Origin: Streptomyces sp. NBC_00178
GTDB lineage: Bacteria; Actinomycetota; Actinomycetes; Streptomycetales; Streptomycetaceae
Assembly (NCBI RefSeq): GCF_036206005.1
Contig: NZ_CP108143.1
Coordinates: 248,001 to 312,000 of the forward strand
Direction: 5' to 3'
DNA: 64,000 nt
Shown here: positions 41,524 through 50,109 of the stretch, in pieces
How the letters are laid out: every line of letters starts with the position of its first letter
Position numbering within the stretch: position 1 is the stretch's first letter
Translations under genes and position numbers: made by a program
Notes under the pieces: generated by a model
Seen by the model: only the letters and a program-made list of their open reading frames with translations
Told to the model about the DNA's origin: nothing
Databases searched by the model: none

Positions 41524-43129
41524 GGCCGTCTCCTTCGTTGTGCTGTGGTTCGGTGTCGTCGACGAGCCACAGAGCTGTGTCGGGCGGGATCGTGCCGCCG
41601 TCGAACGGCCCGCTCGCCAGCACCGGACTGCCCGTGAGACCGAGCCCGGCCAACGGCAGTGGTTGCGTGCCGAGGTTGACGACGCAGGTCAGCGCCGAGC
41701 GGCGGAAGGCGAGGTACGGGTCGGTGGGTGCCGAGTACCAACGCGGCGCGGCCGTCGGGTCGTACGCGGGGTGTGCGCGGCGCAGGCGGAGTGCTTCGCG
41801 GTACAGGGTGAGTGTGGAGGCGGGGTCCCGTTCCTGGGCGGCCACGGTGTACGGGGCCCAGTCGTCCGGCTGCGGCAGCCAGGTGCGCTCGGCCTTCGCT
41901 GTGGTGAAACCGTACGGGGGCAGGTCGCCGGACCAGGGCAGCGGCACGCGGGAGCCGTCACGTCCCCGGTCGGTGTGACCGGAGCGTTCCCACAGGGGGT
42001 CGAGGATGCGGTGGTCGGGGATGGTGGCCTGTGGCAGGCCCAGTTCCTCGCCCTGGTACAGGTAGGCGGAGCCGGGCAGCGCGAGCATGAGCAGCGCGGC
42101 GGCCCGCGCCCGCATGGCGGAACCGAGGCGGGTCACCGGCCGTACCGCGTCGTGGCTGGAGAGCAGCCAGGTGACGGCTCCTCCGCCTGGTGCGGAAAGG
42201 GAGGCGTCGATGACGCGACGGAGCTCGGCCGGGTCCCAGGCGGCTTCCAGGAACGCGAAGTTGAAGGCCTGGTGCATCTCGTCGGGGCGGATGTAGCGGG
42301 CGAGCCTGGCCGGGTCGAACACGGCGGATTCGGCGACCATGACGCGGTCGTGCGGGGCCACCGCGCCCGGCGGCGCGGGGTGGGTGTCCAGGAGTTTGCG
42401 CCATTCGCGGTACAGCGGGTGCAGTTCCTCCTGGTCGTAGTAGGGCATGAGGTGGTTGCGCAGCGGGTCCTGGTGCTGGCCGGGACCGGCGTCGGGCATG
42501 CCCTCGGCCTTGAAAAGAGCGTGCGCCACGTCGACGCGGAAGCCGTCCACCCCGCGGTCCAGCCAGTACCGCAGGACGTCGGAGAACGCGGAACGCACCT
42601 CCTGCTCACGCCAGTTGAGGTCGGGTTGCTCGGGGGCGTGCAGGTGGCAGTACCACTCGCCGTCGGCCACGCGGGTCCACGCGGGGCCACCGAAGGCGGA
42701 CTGCCAGTCGTTGGGCGGGAGTTCACCGGCGAGGCCGCGGCCCGGGCGGAAGAGGTACCGGCCGCGGGCGGTGGAGCCGGGGCCCGCTGCGAGCGCCTCC
42801 CGGAACCAGGGGTGCTGGTCGGAGGTGTGGTTGGGGACGAGGTCGACGATGAGCTTCAGGCCCAGGTCGTGGGCGCGGGCGGTGAGCCGGTCGAAGTCCT
42901 CGGAGGTGCCGAGGTCGGGCGCGACGGCCGTGTAGTCGGCGATGTCGTATCCGCCGTCCGCGAGCGGCGAGGGGTAGAACGGCGTGATCCACACGGCGTC
43001 CGCGCCCAGTTCCGCGATGTGGCCGAGGCGGGCCGTCGCTCCGGCGAGGTCGCCGGTCCCGTCACCGTCCCAGTCGGCGAAGGCGCGGGGGTACAACTCG
43101 TAGCAGACGGTGTCCTGCCACCAGCTCAT
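41507..43129 (-). CDS. GH13 alpha-glucosidase-like glycoside hydrolase
   Basis: This is a cytosolic (no signal peptide) enzyme of 540 residues. GH13 regions are clear: DLVPNHTS (about 96-103), nucleophile D200 in GFRVDVAHA, acid/base E267 in MVAES and D327 in SSHDAV. The N terminus WWQDTVCYELYPRAFADWDGDGTGDLAG is typical of oligo-1,6-glucosidase/alpha-glucosidase members. It would trim an alpha-linked glucose from an imported oligosaccharide. It overlaps both neighbours in the operon. Confidence 0.93.
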   Translation of the reverse strand: MSWWQDTVCYELYPRAFADWDGDGTGDLAGATARLGHIAELGADAVWITPFYPSPLADGGYDIADYTAVAPDLGTSEDFDRLTARAHDLGLKLIVDLVPNHTSDQHPWFREALAAGPGSTARGRYLFRPGRGLAGELPPNDWQSAFGGPAWTRVADGEWYCHLHAPEQPDLNWREQEVRSAFSDVLRYWLDRGVDGFRVDVAHALFKAEGMPDAGPGQHQDPLRNHLMPYYDQEELHPLYREWRKLLDTHPAPPGAVAPHDRVMVAESAVFDPARLARYIRPDEMHQAFNFAFLEAAWDPAELRRVIDASLSAPGGGAVTWLLSSHDAVRPVTRLGSAMRARAAALLMLALPGSAYLYQGEELGLPQATIPDHRILDPLWERSGHTDRGRDGSRVPLPWSGDLPPYGFTTAKAERTWLPQPDDWAPYTVAAQERDPASTLTLYREALRLRRAHPAYDPTAAPRWYSAPTDPYLAFRRSALTCVVNLGTQPLPLAGLGLTGSPVLASGPFDGGTIPPDTALWLVDDTEPQHNEGDGHGPVH

Positions 43130-44370
43130 GAGGACTCCTGGATGTGCGGTGGAGCGAGGGTGTCCGCGAGGCCGTCGGGGCCGGGGACACGTTGTTCCGT
43201 ACCGGTCTCGGCGGCCACGGTGGCGGCCTCCGCGACGGCGACGGCCGTGAGACCGGAGATCGCGTCGGCGACGGGGGTGCCTCCGTCACGCGCGACACGG
43301 ACCAGATCGGCCACGGCGGCGCGGACGCTCTCGGTGTAGACGTGCGGCTTGCGGGGCTCACCGCCGAGGTCGAGGACGGCTCGCACGCGGTGCGGCGCGA
43401 AGCGTGCCTCGTCGCGTCCGCGCGTGAGGTCGGCCCCTCCGGCGCCGCGTTCGACCGTGACGGTGACGCGTTCGCCGCCGTGCGGCCGGAAGCCGTCGAC
43501 GTGGAGCAGCGCCTCCGCACGGGCCGGGAGCTTCTCCCACGCCTCTGCGCCGGCGTCGCCGGTCCACGCCGAGATCTCCGCGTGGACCGGTATCCAGCCG
43601 TCGATCCTCGTCTCGGCGAAACCGTGGTCCAGGCGCATCAGCTGGCGTTCGCAGCGGTGCGCGTGGGTGAAGGAGTGCAGGTGTGAGGCGAGAACACCGC
43701 CGGGGTGGAGGACGTCGGCGCTGACCATGTCGACGGGCCCGCCCGGCCGGCGTACCTCGGTCGCACGCACGCTGAGCGGGTCGGAGCCCAGCAGGGCTCG
43801 CGCCGCGTCGAAGAAGTGCACGCCGTGCTCGACGAAGATGCCTCCGCTGTGCCCCGGGTCCCAGAACCAGTGGCCGGCGCCGAGGTCCTCGTCGGAGGCG
43901 TCGTTCTCGAAGAGGAACCGGCGCGGGGGCGCGAGCAGCCCTTCCCCGATGAGTCCCTGCAGGGCCCTGAGGAGCGGGTTGTAGCGCAGGACGTGGTCGA
44001 CGACGAGGGCACGCCCGGCGCGTTCGGCCTCGCGGGCAACCTGGCGGGCGTCCTCGGTGGTGGTCGCGAGCGGCTTCTCGCAGAAGACGTGCCGGCCGGC
44101 GCGCAGGGCGGCCGTGGCCATCGCGGCGTGCGCGGCCGGCGGTGTGGCGATGGCGACGGCCTCCACGTCCTCGCGCTCCAGCATGTCCTCCAGGGAGCCG
44201 AGCGCGGGGACGCCGTGCCGCTCGCCGAGGGCCTTCGCCCGTACGGGGTCGGGGTCGGCGACGGCGGTCAGGCGCAGCCCGGGCAGGCCCGCCACGGCGT
44301 CCAGGACATACGCCCCGAAGCCGCCGCAGCCGACCAGTCCGAGGCCGAGGGGGGCCGGCGCGGATGTCAT
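43126..44370 (-). CDS. Gfo/Idh/MocA-family oxidoreductase
   Basis: This is a 414-residue NAD(P)-dependent sugar or cyclitol oxidoreductase. The Rossmann motif is GLVGCGGFGAYVLDAVAG near residue 10, followed by the diagnostic EKP in HVFCEKPLATTTEDA and the His in GGIFVEHGVHFFDAAR. Substrates of the family are varied (glucose-fructose, inositol, 3-keto-glycosides). ATGA overlaps link it to the GH130 and GH13 genes, so it probably oxidises a product of the same glycoside. Confidence 0.92.
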   Translation of the reverse strand: MTSAPAPLGLGLVGCGGFGAYVLDAVAGLPGLRLTAVADPDPVRAKALGERHGVPALGSLEDMLEREDVEAVAIATPPAAHAAMATAALRAGRHVFCEKPLATTTEDARQVAREAERAGRALVVDHVLRYNPLLRALQGLIGEGLLAPPRRFLFENDASDEDLGAGHWFWDPGHSGGIFVEHGVHFFDAARALLGSDPLSVRATEVRRPGGPVDMVSADVLHPGGVLASHLHSFTHAHRCERQLMRLDHGFAETRIDGWIPVHAEISAWTGDAGAEAWEKLPARAEALLHVDGFRPHGGERVTVTVERGAGGADLTRGRDEARFAPHRVRAVLDLGGEPRKPHVYTESVRAAVADLVRVARDGGTPVADAISGLTAVAVAEAATVAAETGTEQRVPGPDGLADTLAPPHIQESS

Positions 44371-45443
44371 GCCGTGCGCTCCAGGAGAGCGACGCCGATG
44401 TGCGCGTCGGCCATGCCGTAGAACACGTACAGCTGCCCGTCGATCTCCTCGATGGCGGTCGGGAAGACGACGTTCGGGACGGTGCCCGCGCGTTCCTCCT
44501 CCGTCTCGGGTGCCATCAGCGGCTCCTCGGAGCGGGCCAGGACCTTCGAGGGGTCAGCGGGGTCGAGGATCATCGCACCGGCCGCGTAGGACACCGACTG
44601 GTTCTGCGCGAAGGGGTCCTCGATGTGGCCGGAGACGCCGTGGTGGATGAGGAGCCAGCCCTCGGGCACACGGATCGGGGCGGGGCCGCCGCCGATCTTC
44701 AGCTCCTCCCACGGGTGCTCCGACAGGGCGACGAGGCGGTGGTCGCGGGGGCGCGCCAGGGCGCGGATGTCGGCCTCGACCTCGGCGACGGGCACGTACG
44801 AGATCCAGATGCCGGGCCGTTCGTCGGTGATCCCGGCCGGGAGGTGGACACCCTCGCCGGGGCGGAACCAGCCGAGGTCCCACATGGGGCGGTGCAGCAT
44901 GGCGTACGCGGGCTCGCCGTCCGGGCCCGGGACGGGCTCGGGGAAGTGGACGACGTCCTTGTTCGGGAAGAGGTTGAGATCGGTGTCGAGGTCGGGCTGG
45001 TAGGCGAACTGGACCGGTCCGATGCGGGTCCAGCTGGTCAGGTCCTCGGACACGGCGAGGGCCGGCTTGGGGCCGAGCGGGCCGTAGGCGACGTAGGACA
45101 TGACGTGCTTGCCGAGCGAGGGTATCCAGGTGACGCGCGGGTCCTCGACGCCGGCGTTGTTCTTGCCGCGCTCCCAGCCCTCGTCGGGCGAGAGGACGAC
45201 TCCGCGCCGCTCGACGCCGCTGGGCACGCCGTCGGTGAAGGTGACCTCGGCGAGGCCGACACGGGACACGTTGCCCTCGGCCACGAGGCGCGGCAGCAGG
45301 TGCAGGCGGCCGTCGGGGGTACGGCCGGACGCGGGGTTCAGGACTCCCTCGGCCTCGTTCGCCTCGCCGGGCAGCGGGGACATGATCAGGCCTTTGCGCA
45401 CCAGTCGGTACGGGATGTTCGAGGTGGTGCTGGTGGTGCTCAT
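44367..45443 (-). CDS. GH130 family beta-mannoside phosphorylase or mannosidase
   Basis: This is a five-bladed beta-propeller enzyme of 358 residues. GH130 hallmarks are SRVGLAEVTF, the catalytic Asp in NAGVEDPRVTWI, LNLFPNKDVVHFPEPV, WEELKIGGGPAPIRVPEGWLLIHHGV and a C-terminal GMADAHIGVALL. It has the phosphate-binding-type residues expected of phosphorylases in part (K in NKD, H-H in LIHHG), and with phosphomannomutase in the operon a phosphorylase giving mannose-1-phosphate is the best guess. The start is the ATG of MSTTSTTSNIPYRL; the open frame upstream is antisense-like. Confidence 0.9.
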   Translation of the reverse strand: MSTTSTTSNIPYRLVRKGLIMSPLPGEANEAEGVLNPASGRTPDGRLHLLPRLVAEGNVSRVGLAEVTFTDGVPSGVERRGVVLSPDEGWERGKNNAGVEDPRVTWIPSLGKHVMSYVAYGPLGPKPALAVSEDLTSWTRIGPVQFAYQPDLDTDLNLFPNKDVVHFPEPVPGPDGEPAYAMLHRPMWDLGWFRPGEGVHLPAGITDERPGIWISYVPVAEVEADIRALARPRDHRLVALSEHPWEELKIGGGPAPIRVPEGWLLIHHGVSGHIEDPFAQNQSVSYAAGAMILDPADPSKVLARSEEPLMAPETEEERAGTVPNVVFPTAIEEIDGQLYVFYGMADAHIGVALLERTA

Positions 45444-45451
45444 GGGGGAAA

Positions 45452-46384
45452 TCAGCCCTTTACTCCGGAGTCGATGTCGGTCGAGGTGAAGTGGCGCTGG
45501 AACACGATGAACAGCGCCACTGCGGGGGCGGCCAGCACACAGGCGCCGGCCAGGAGGGCACCGGTCGGGTTGGCGACCGTGCCCTGGAGGTTGGACAGGA
45601 AGCTGGCGAGGGACACGGCCAGCGGCTGCATGTCGGCGTTCTTGGTGACGAGGAACGGCCACAGGAACTCGTTCCACGGTCCGATGAAGGTGAGCAGCAT
45701 CGCGGTGAGCACCGCGGGGCGCGCCATCGGCAGGGCGATCTTCCAGAGGATGCGCAGTTCGCCGGCGCCGTCCAGACGGGCCGCCTCGAAGAGGGACTGC
45801 GGCAGCTGGAGGAAGAACTGGCGGAAGAGGAAGACGGCCGTGGAGTTGATCGCGAACGGGAGGATCATCCCGACGTAGTTGTCGCCCAGCCCGTAGTCGC
45901 GGACCACGAGGACGTACAGCGGCAGTGTCAGGAGCTGGAAGGGCACCATCTGCACGAGCAGCAGCGAGGCGAACACGGTTCCCCGGCCGCGGAACTGCAG
46001 CTGGGCGAGCGCGTAGCCGGCGAGCACCCCGAAGACGAGGGTGCACAGGAGGACACCGATCGTCATGATGCCGGAGTTGAGCAGGGACCGCCCCAGGGAG
46101 ATCGCGCCGTTGACGGCCGTGTAGCTGCCGCCGGTCAGTCCGCTGGGCACGGCGGAGGACAGGTCGCCCGTCGTCGTCTTCCGCAGCGAGCCGACGATCA
46201 TGTAGTAGAAGGGGAAGAGGAAGGCGACGGCGCCCAGCGAGAGGACGGCGTACTTGACGACCGTCCCCCGGGTGCGGTGCGTGCCCGTCGGCGGCGTGGC
46301 CGTCCTCCGGGTTCCGGAGGACGGTGCTTCCGCGGCCGGGCCCACCGGGGTACGGGATCCCGGGGCCGGAGTGGAGACGCTCAT
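45452..46384 (-). CDS. carbohydrate ABC transporter permease (MalG type)
   Basis: This is a 310-residue inner-membrane permease with six helices after a basic, Pro/Thr-rich N-terminal extension of about 40 residues. The EAA loop reads LFEAARLDGAGELRILWKIALPMARPA. The C terminus QRHFTSTDIDSGVKG is the classic MalG-like ending. It works with the second permease and the lipoprotein; the ATPase is absent and probably the shared MsiK. Confidence 0.95.
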   Translation of the reverse strand: MSVSTPAPGSRTPVGPAAEAPSSGTRRTATPPTGTHRTRGTVVKYAVLSLGAVAFLFPFYYMIVGSLRKTTTGDLSSAVPSGLTGGSYTAVNGAISLGRSLLNSGIMTIGVLLCTLVFGVLAGYALAQLQFRGRGTVFASLLLVQMVPFQLLTLPLYVLVVRDYGLGDNYVGMILPFAINSTAVFLFRQFFLQLPQSLFEAARLDGAGELRILWKIALPMARPAVLTAMLLTFIGPWNEFLWPFLVTKNADMQPLAVSLASFLSNLQGTVANPTGALLAGACVLAAPAVALFIVFQRHFTSTDIDSGVKG

Positions 46385-46385
46385 G

Positions 46386-47348
46386 TCAGTTGCCCCTCTC
46401 GGTGAGCTTGCGGGCGGCCAGCGAGATGACGAGGACGAAGGCCACCAGGACCACGCCCAGGGCGGCTGCGAAGTCGGGGTGACCCTGCTCGATGCCCTTC
46501 TGGTACATGAGCAGGACCGGCGAGGTGGAAGCGTGGTCGGGACCGCCGCCGCCCGTCAGCAGGTAGGGCTCGCTGAAGAGGTTGGCGCCGGTGATGATCG
46601 CGTAGATCACGACGAGGGTCGTGGCCGGACGCACCCCGGGCACGGTCACCGAGAAGAACTGCCGGATGCGGCCGGCTCCGTCCACGGAGGCCGCCTCGTA
46701 CAGTTCCTTGCCGACGTTCTGGAGTGCGGCGAGGTACAGCATCACGAAGAAGCCGAGCTGCTTCCAGGTGACGAAGACCGCGATCATCGGCATAGCGAGG
46801 TGCGAGTTGACCAGCCACGAGGGATCCGGTGCGTGCGAGCCGAGAAGGTGGTTGACGAAGCCGTCCGAGCCGAACAGGAACTGCCACACCGCGACCAGCG
46901 CGACGCTCGCCGTGATGTACGGCAGGTAGTAGGCGGCACGGAAGAACGCACGGAATCGGATCTTCGCGTTGAGCGCGGCGGCCAGGACGAGCGCCAGGAG
47001 CACCGTGAGGGGCACGTTGATCACGAGGAAGACGGCGATGTTCAGGAAGGCGCGCCCCACCACGGGGTCGGTGAAGACGTCCCGGTAGTTGGAGAGCCCG
47101 ACCCACGGCGAGTCCGCGTGCGTGCCGGGAGCCGTGAAGTAGAAGCGGTGGACCGAGATCCACAGCGTGTACACCATGGGGATCGCGAACACGACGAGCA
47201 GGAACAGCACGTACGGCGTCACGAACAGCGCGCCGGTACGGGTGGTGAGCCGTCGGTGGCGGGAGGCCGCGCCTTCGGCCGGCGCGTGGCCGCCGGCGAC
47301 GGCGGTACCCGCGCGAGGGGCGGTGACGGCGGATGGGAGGTTCGTCAT
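46386..47348 (-). CDS. carbohydrate ABC transporter permease (MalF type)
   Basis: This is a 320-residue permease with six helices, first helix LFVTPYVLFLLVVFAIPMVYTLWIS and EAA loop LYEAASVDGAGRIRQFFSVTVPGVRP. The ATG giving MTNLPSAV overlaps the binding-protein stop by ATGA, and the gene ends two bases before the next one starts. It pairs with the MalG-type permease. Confidence 0.95.
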   Translation of the reverse strand: MTNLPSAVTAPRAGTAVAGGHAPAEGAASRHRRLTTRTGALFVTPYVLFLLVVFAIPMVYTLWISVHRFYFTAPGTHADSPWVGLSNYRDVFTDPVVGRAFLNIAVFLVINVPLTVLLALVLAAALNAKIRFRAFFRAAYYLPYITASVALVAVWQFLFGSDGFVNHLLGSHAPDPSWLVNSHLAMPMIAVFVTWKQLGFFVMLYLAALQNVGKELYEAASVDGAGRIRQFFSVTVPGVRPATTLVVIYAIITGANLFSEPYLLTGGGGPDHASTSPVLLMYQKGIEQGHPDFAAALGVVLVAFVLVISLAARKLTERGN

Positions 47349-48649
47349 GACTGGTCCCCGTACTCGTCGAGCAGCTCGGATATCTTCTCCGAGGCCTTGC
47401 GCAGACCGGTGTCGGTGGGCTGGTCGCCGAAGACGACGGACTTCGTCCACTCGTCACGGAAGGCCTGCCAGATGTCGACGGAACCCGGCACGTTGGGTAC
47501 CTCGACCACGTGCTCGGCCTGCCGTGCGAACGCCTTGTACAGCGGCTTCTTCGCGAAGAAGCCGGCGTAGCGATCGGTGAGGTCCTCGCGCATCGGCATC
47601 TGGCCGGTCGCTTCGAGGAACTTCCCGTCCTCCTGGGCGGAACTGGCGAACTTCAGCAGATCCCAGGCGGTGCCCCGGTTGCGGCAGGCGCTGAACATGG
47701 CGGCGGACTTCTCGTCGCTGAAGGAGTACGTGTCGTCGGGCGACTTCCCGTCGGCCGTCGGCACGGGGGCCACCCCGATGTCGACGCTGTCCTTGTAGGC
47801 GGACACCGCCCAGGCTCCGACGGTCGCCATGGCGGACTTCCCGTCGTTCACCGCGTCACCGGGGTACAGCTCCTGCGGCGCGAGCTTCTCCGAGTACATC
47901 GTGCGCCAGAACGCCGCGACCTGGCGGCCGGCCGGCGAGTCGAACTGCGGCTTGCCGTCCTCGATGAGCTGCTTGCCGCCGGTCTGGGCGGCGAAGGCAG
48001 GGTAGAAGTCGAGCCAGGACTGGAAGAACTCGCTGCTGGGCGCCGGCCAGATCGCCGCCTTGGCGGCGCCGCTGTGCACCAGGGTGCGGGAGGTCTTCAG
48101 GAACTGCTCGTAGGTCGCGAGCTGAGGGTGCTCGGGGTCGAGGCCGGCCTTCTTGAAGATCTTCTTGTTGTAGAGGATCATCACCGGATTGCTCTTCCAG
48201 GGCAGCTGGTAGAACTTGCCGTCCTGCGACTTGTACTGGTCGGTGAGAGCGCCACCCCGCTTCTGGATGTAGGCGTCACCGTCGGGGAAGTCGCTGAGCG
48301 GCACGAGACCGTTCTGCTTCTGGAAGGTGGGCACCGAAGCGGGCGCCGTGTTGAAGACCAGGCAGGCGCTGGTGCCGGCGATGATCGAGGCGCTGATGGC
48401 CTCCTCGGAGGTCTTGCCCGCCGGGATCTGCTGGACCGTGACGTGCTGGCCCGGATGGCTCTTGTTCCAGGCGCCGACCATGTTCTTGCCCCAGGCCACT
48501 TCCTGGGCGTTGTTCGACAGCCAGATCGTGATGGGACCGTGGGCATTCGCCGCGGTCGTCGCGTCCGGGGCCGCCCGTCCACAGGCGGTCGCGGTCGCGG
48601 CACCCGCGAGCGCGAGCGCGACCAGCGAGTACGCCGTTCTCCTCAGCAT
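47345..48649 (-). CDS. carbohydrate ABC transporter substrate-binding lipoprotein
   Basis: This is a 434-residue extracellular solute-binding protein of family 1. The signal peptide ends in a lipobox-like TATACGRA. Typical segments are ITIWLSNNAQEVAWGKNMVGAWNKSHPGQHVTVQQIPAG and LPWKSNPVMILYNKKIFKKAGL. Conserved aromatic positions for sugar stacking are present. It defines substrate choice of the operon, probably an oligosaccharide. It follows the lacI gene by 85 bases with no strong terminator between. Confidence 0.94.
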   Translation of the reverse strand: MLRRTAYSLVALALAGAATATACGRAAPDATTAANAHGPITIWLSNNAQEVAWGKNMVGAWNKSHPGQHVTVQQIPAGKTSEEAISASIIAGTSACLVFNTAPASVPTFQKQNGLVPLSDFPDGDAYIQKRGGALTDQYKSQDGKFYQLPWKSNPVMILYNKKIFKKAGLDPEHPQLATYEQFLKTSRTLVHSGAAKAAIWPAPSSEFFQSWLDFYPAFAAQTGGKQLIEDGKPQFDSPAGRQVAAFWRTMYSEKLAPQELYPGDAVNDGKSAMATVGAWAVSAYKDSVDIGVAPVPTADGKSPDDTYSFSDEKSAAMFSACRNRGTAWDLLKFASSAQEDGKFLEATGQMPMREDLTDRYAGFFAKKPLYKAFARQAEHVVEVPNVPGSVDIWQAFRDEWTKSVVFGDQPTDTGLRKASEKISELLDEYGDQS

Positions 48650-48734
48650 GCAAACTCTCCGAACTGTTCACGCCCGGCCTCGTCGCCGGACGCACATTCC
48701 TTGCCGTGCCCCGATCGGCCCGGCGACCCGGCCG

Positions 48735-49754
48735 TCAGGTGCGGGGCGCGGGGCCGATCGAGGCGCGGGGGATGAACTCGGCGGGGGGCAGCACGACGTG
48801 TGCCACCTCCTCGCCGGCAAGCACCCGGTCCAGAGCACGGGCCGCGGCCTCGCCCCAGCCGCGCGCGTCGGCACGGGCGGAGGAGAGCGGCGGGTGGGTG
48901 TAGCGGGTGAGACTGGTGTCGTCGTAGCCGACGACCGAGAGGCGGTCCGGTACCGAGACGCCGAGTTCCTGTGCCACGGACAGTCCCGCCGTGGCGGCGA
49001 GGTCGTTGCCGTAGACGATCGCGGTGGGCGGCTCGGCCAGCGACAGCAGCTCGCGGGTGGCGCGGGCGCCGCCCTCGGCCGTGAAGCCACCGGGCCGCAC
49101 GGGTCCTTCCGGCAGCCCCAGGACGTGCAGTGTCTGCTCCCAGGCCACCCGGCGGCGGTGCGCGTGGCGGAGCTCCTGGGGGCCTTCGACATGGGCGATG
49201 CGCCGGTGCCCCAGCTCGGCGAGGCGCCGTACGGCGTCGACGTAGGCGGGCCGGTCGTCGAGGCCGACGGAGCTGAGCCCGTCGCTCCACTCGCTCTGAC
49301 CCACCACGACCGCGGGCAGCCCGAGCCGGTGGATGAGCGCGGGCCGGGGATCGTCGTGACGCAGGTCGGTCAGGAGCACCCCGTCCACCCGGCGGTCGGC
49401 GGCCAGCCGTTCGTACACGGACCGCTCCCGCTCGGGAGTGGTGAGGTGAACCATGAGCCCGTCGCCGCGCTCCCCCAGGGCGACCTCGACACCCGCTATG
49501 AAAGCCGGGAAGAACAGGTCGGCGCCGATCAGGTCCGGATCCCTCGCGAGCACGAGGCCGAAGGCGCCGGCCTTGCCGAGCGACAGCGCCCGGGCGGGAC
49601 GGCTCGGGGTCCACCCGAGTTCCGCCGCGACCGCCAGGATGCGTTGCTTGGTCTCCTCGGCGATCCCGGGCCGGTCGTTCAGGGCGAACGAGACGGAACT
49701 GCGCGAGACACCCGCACGCTGTGCGACGTCGTCGATGGTGGGCTTCCGAGCCAT
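48735..49754 (-). CDS. LacI-family transcriptional regulator
   Basis: This is a 339-residue repressor with HTH and hinge ARKPTIDDVAQRAGVSRSSVSFALNDRPGIAEETKQRILAVAAELGW (1-50) and a periplasmic-binding-protein-like effector domain (about 60-335). The ATG giving MARKPTID has GGAAGG upstream. The leucine and Ala residues of the hinge helix (SRPARALS) are present. Twin operators lie 68-115 bases upstream. It heads the transcript, so it likely controls itself and the downstream importer and enzymes. Confidence 0.94.
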   Translation of the reverse strand: MARKPTIDDVAQRAGVSRSSVSFALNDRPGIAEETKQRILAVAAELGWTPSRPARALSLGKAGAFGLVLARDPDLIGADLFFPAFIAGVEVALGERGDGLMVHLTTPERERSVYERLAADRRVDGVLLTDLRHDDPRPALIHRLGLPAVVVGQSEWSDGLSSVGLDDRPAYVDAVRRLAELGHRRIAHVEGPQELRHAHRRRVAWEQTLHVLGLPEGPVRPGGFTAEGGARATRELLSLAEPPTAIVYGNDLAATAGLSVAQELGVSVPDRLSVVGYDDTSLTRYTHPPLSSARADARGWGEAAARALDRVLAGEEVAHVVLPPAEFIPRASIGPAPRT

Positions 49755-49821
49755 GGCGCCTTCCGCTCTCATGCGCGCCCGGGGAACCGGGCGACCGTTG
49801 GAGAACGTCCCCCCACTGGCT

Positions 49822-49837
49822 TCTAAACCGGTTTAGA
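49822..49837. promoter_or_regulatory. LacI-family operator O1
   Basis: TCTAAACCGGTTTAGA is a perfect 16-bp palindrome with the central CG expected for LacI-family sites. It lies 68 bases upstream of the lacI start. Confidence 0.9.
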
Positions 49838-49854
49838 CGTTCAACTGGTGTTCA

Positions 49855-49867
49855 CTAAACCGGTTTG
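49855..49867. promoter_or_regulatory. LacI-family operator O2
   Basis: CTAAACCGGTTTG repeats the core of O1. The two centres are 32 bp apart, three helical turns, so two dimers could bind the same face. Confidence 0.87.
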
Positions 49868-50109
49868 AAACACATGCGTCAACGGTTGACACGATGTGAT
49901 CTGGAGCACGTGTGTGTGGCCGCCCCGCTGCTCAGGAGCCGTGGATCATGGCCGTCCGGCCGGGCCGGGCGTATGCCGCCACGCGTTCCGGCAGCACGCA
50001 CCGTGACGGAAACCCCGCCGACGGCAGCGCCTCACCACGGCACCACGGGTCGTGGACGTGCCGAAGGGCGGGCCCGATGACGGGGCCGCCCGACGGCATG
50101 TGGGTGGAG

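Larger units (their letters stand above)
49755..50109. other. lacI promoter region and gap to the methyltransferase gene
   Basis: The left part holds the two LacI operators. From about 49870 to 50109 I see no gene, hairpin or other site. Confidence 0.5.

Noticed and set aside
44367..46046. A longer GH130 protein with about 200 extra N-terminal residues
   Set aside because: The extra part is Arg/Pro-rich shadow of the permease gene; the family N terminus fits the ATG at 45443.
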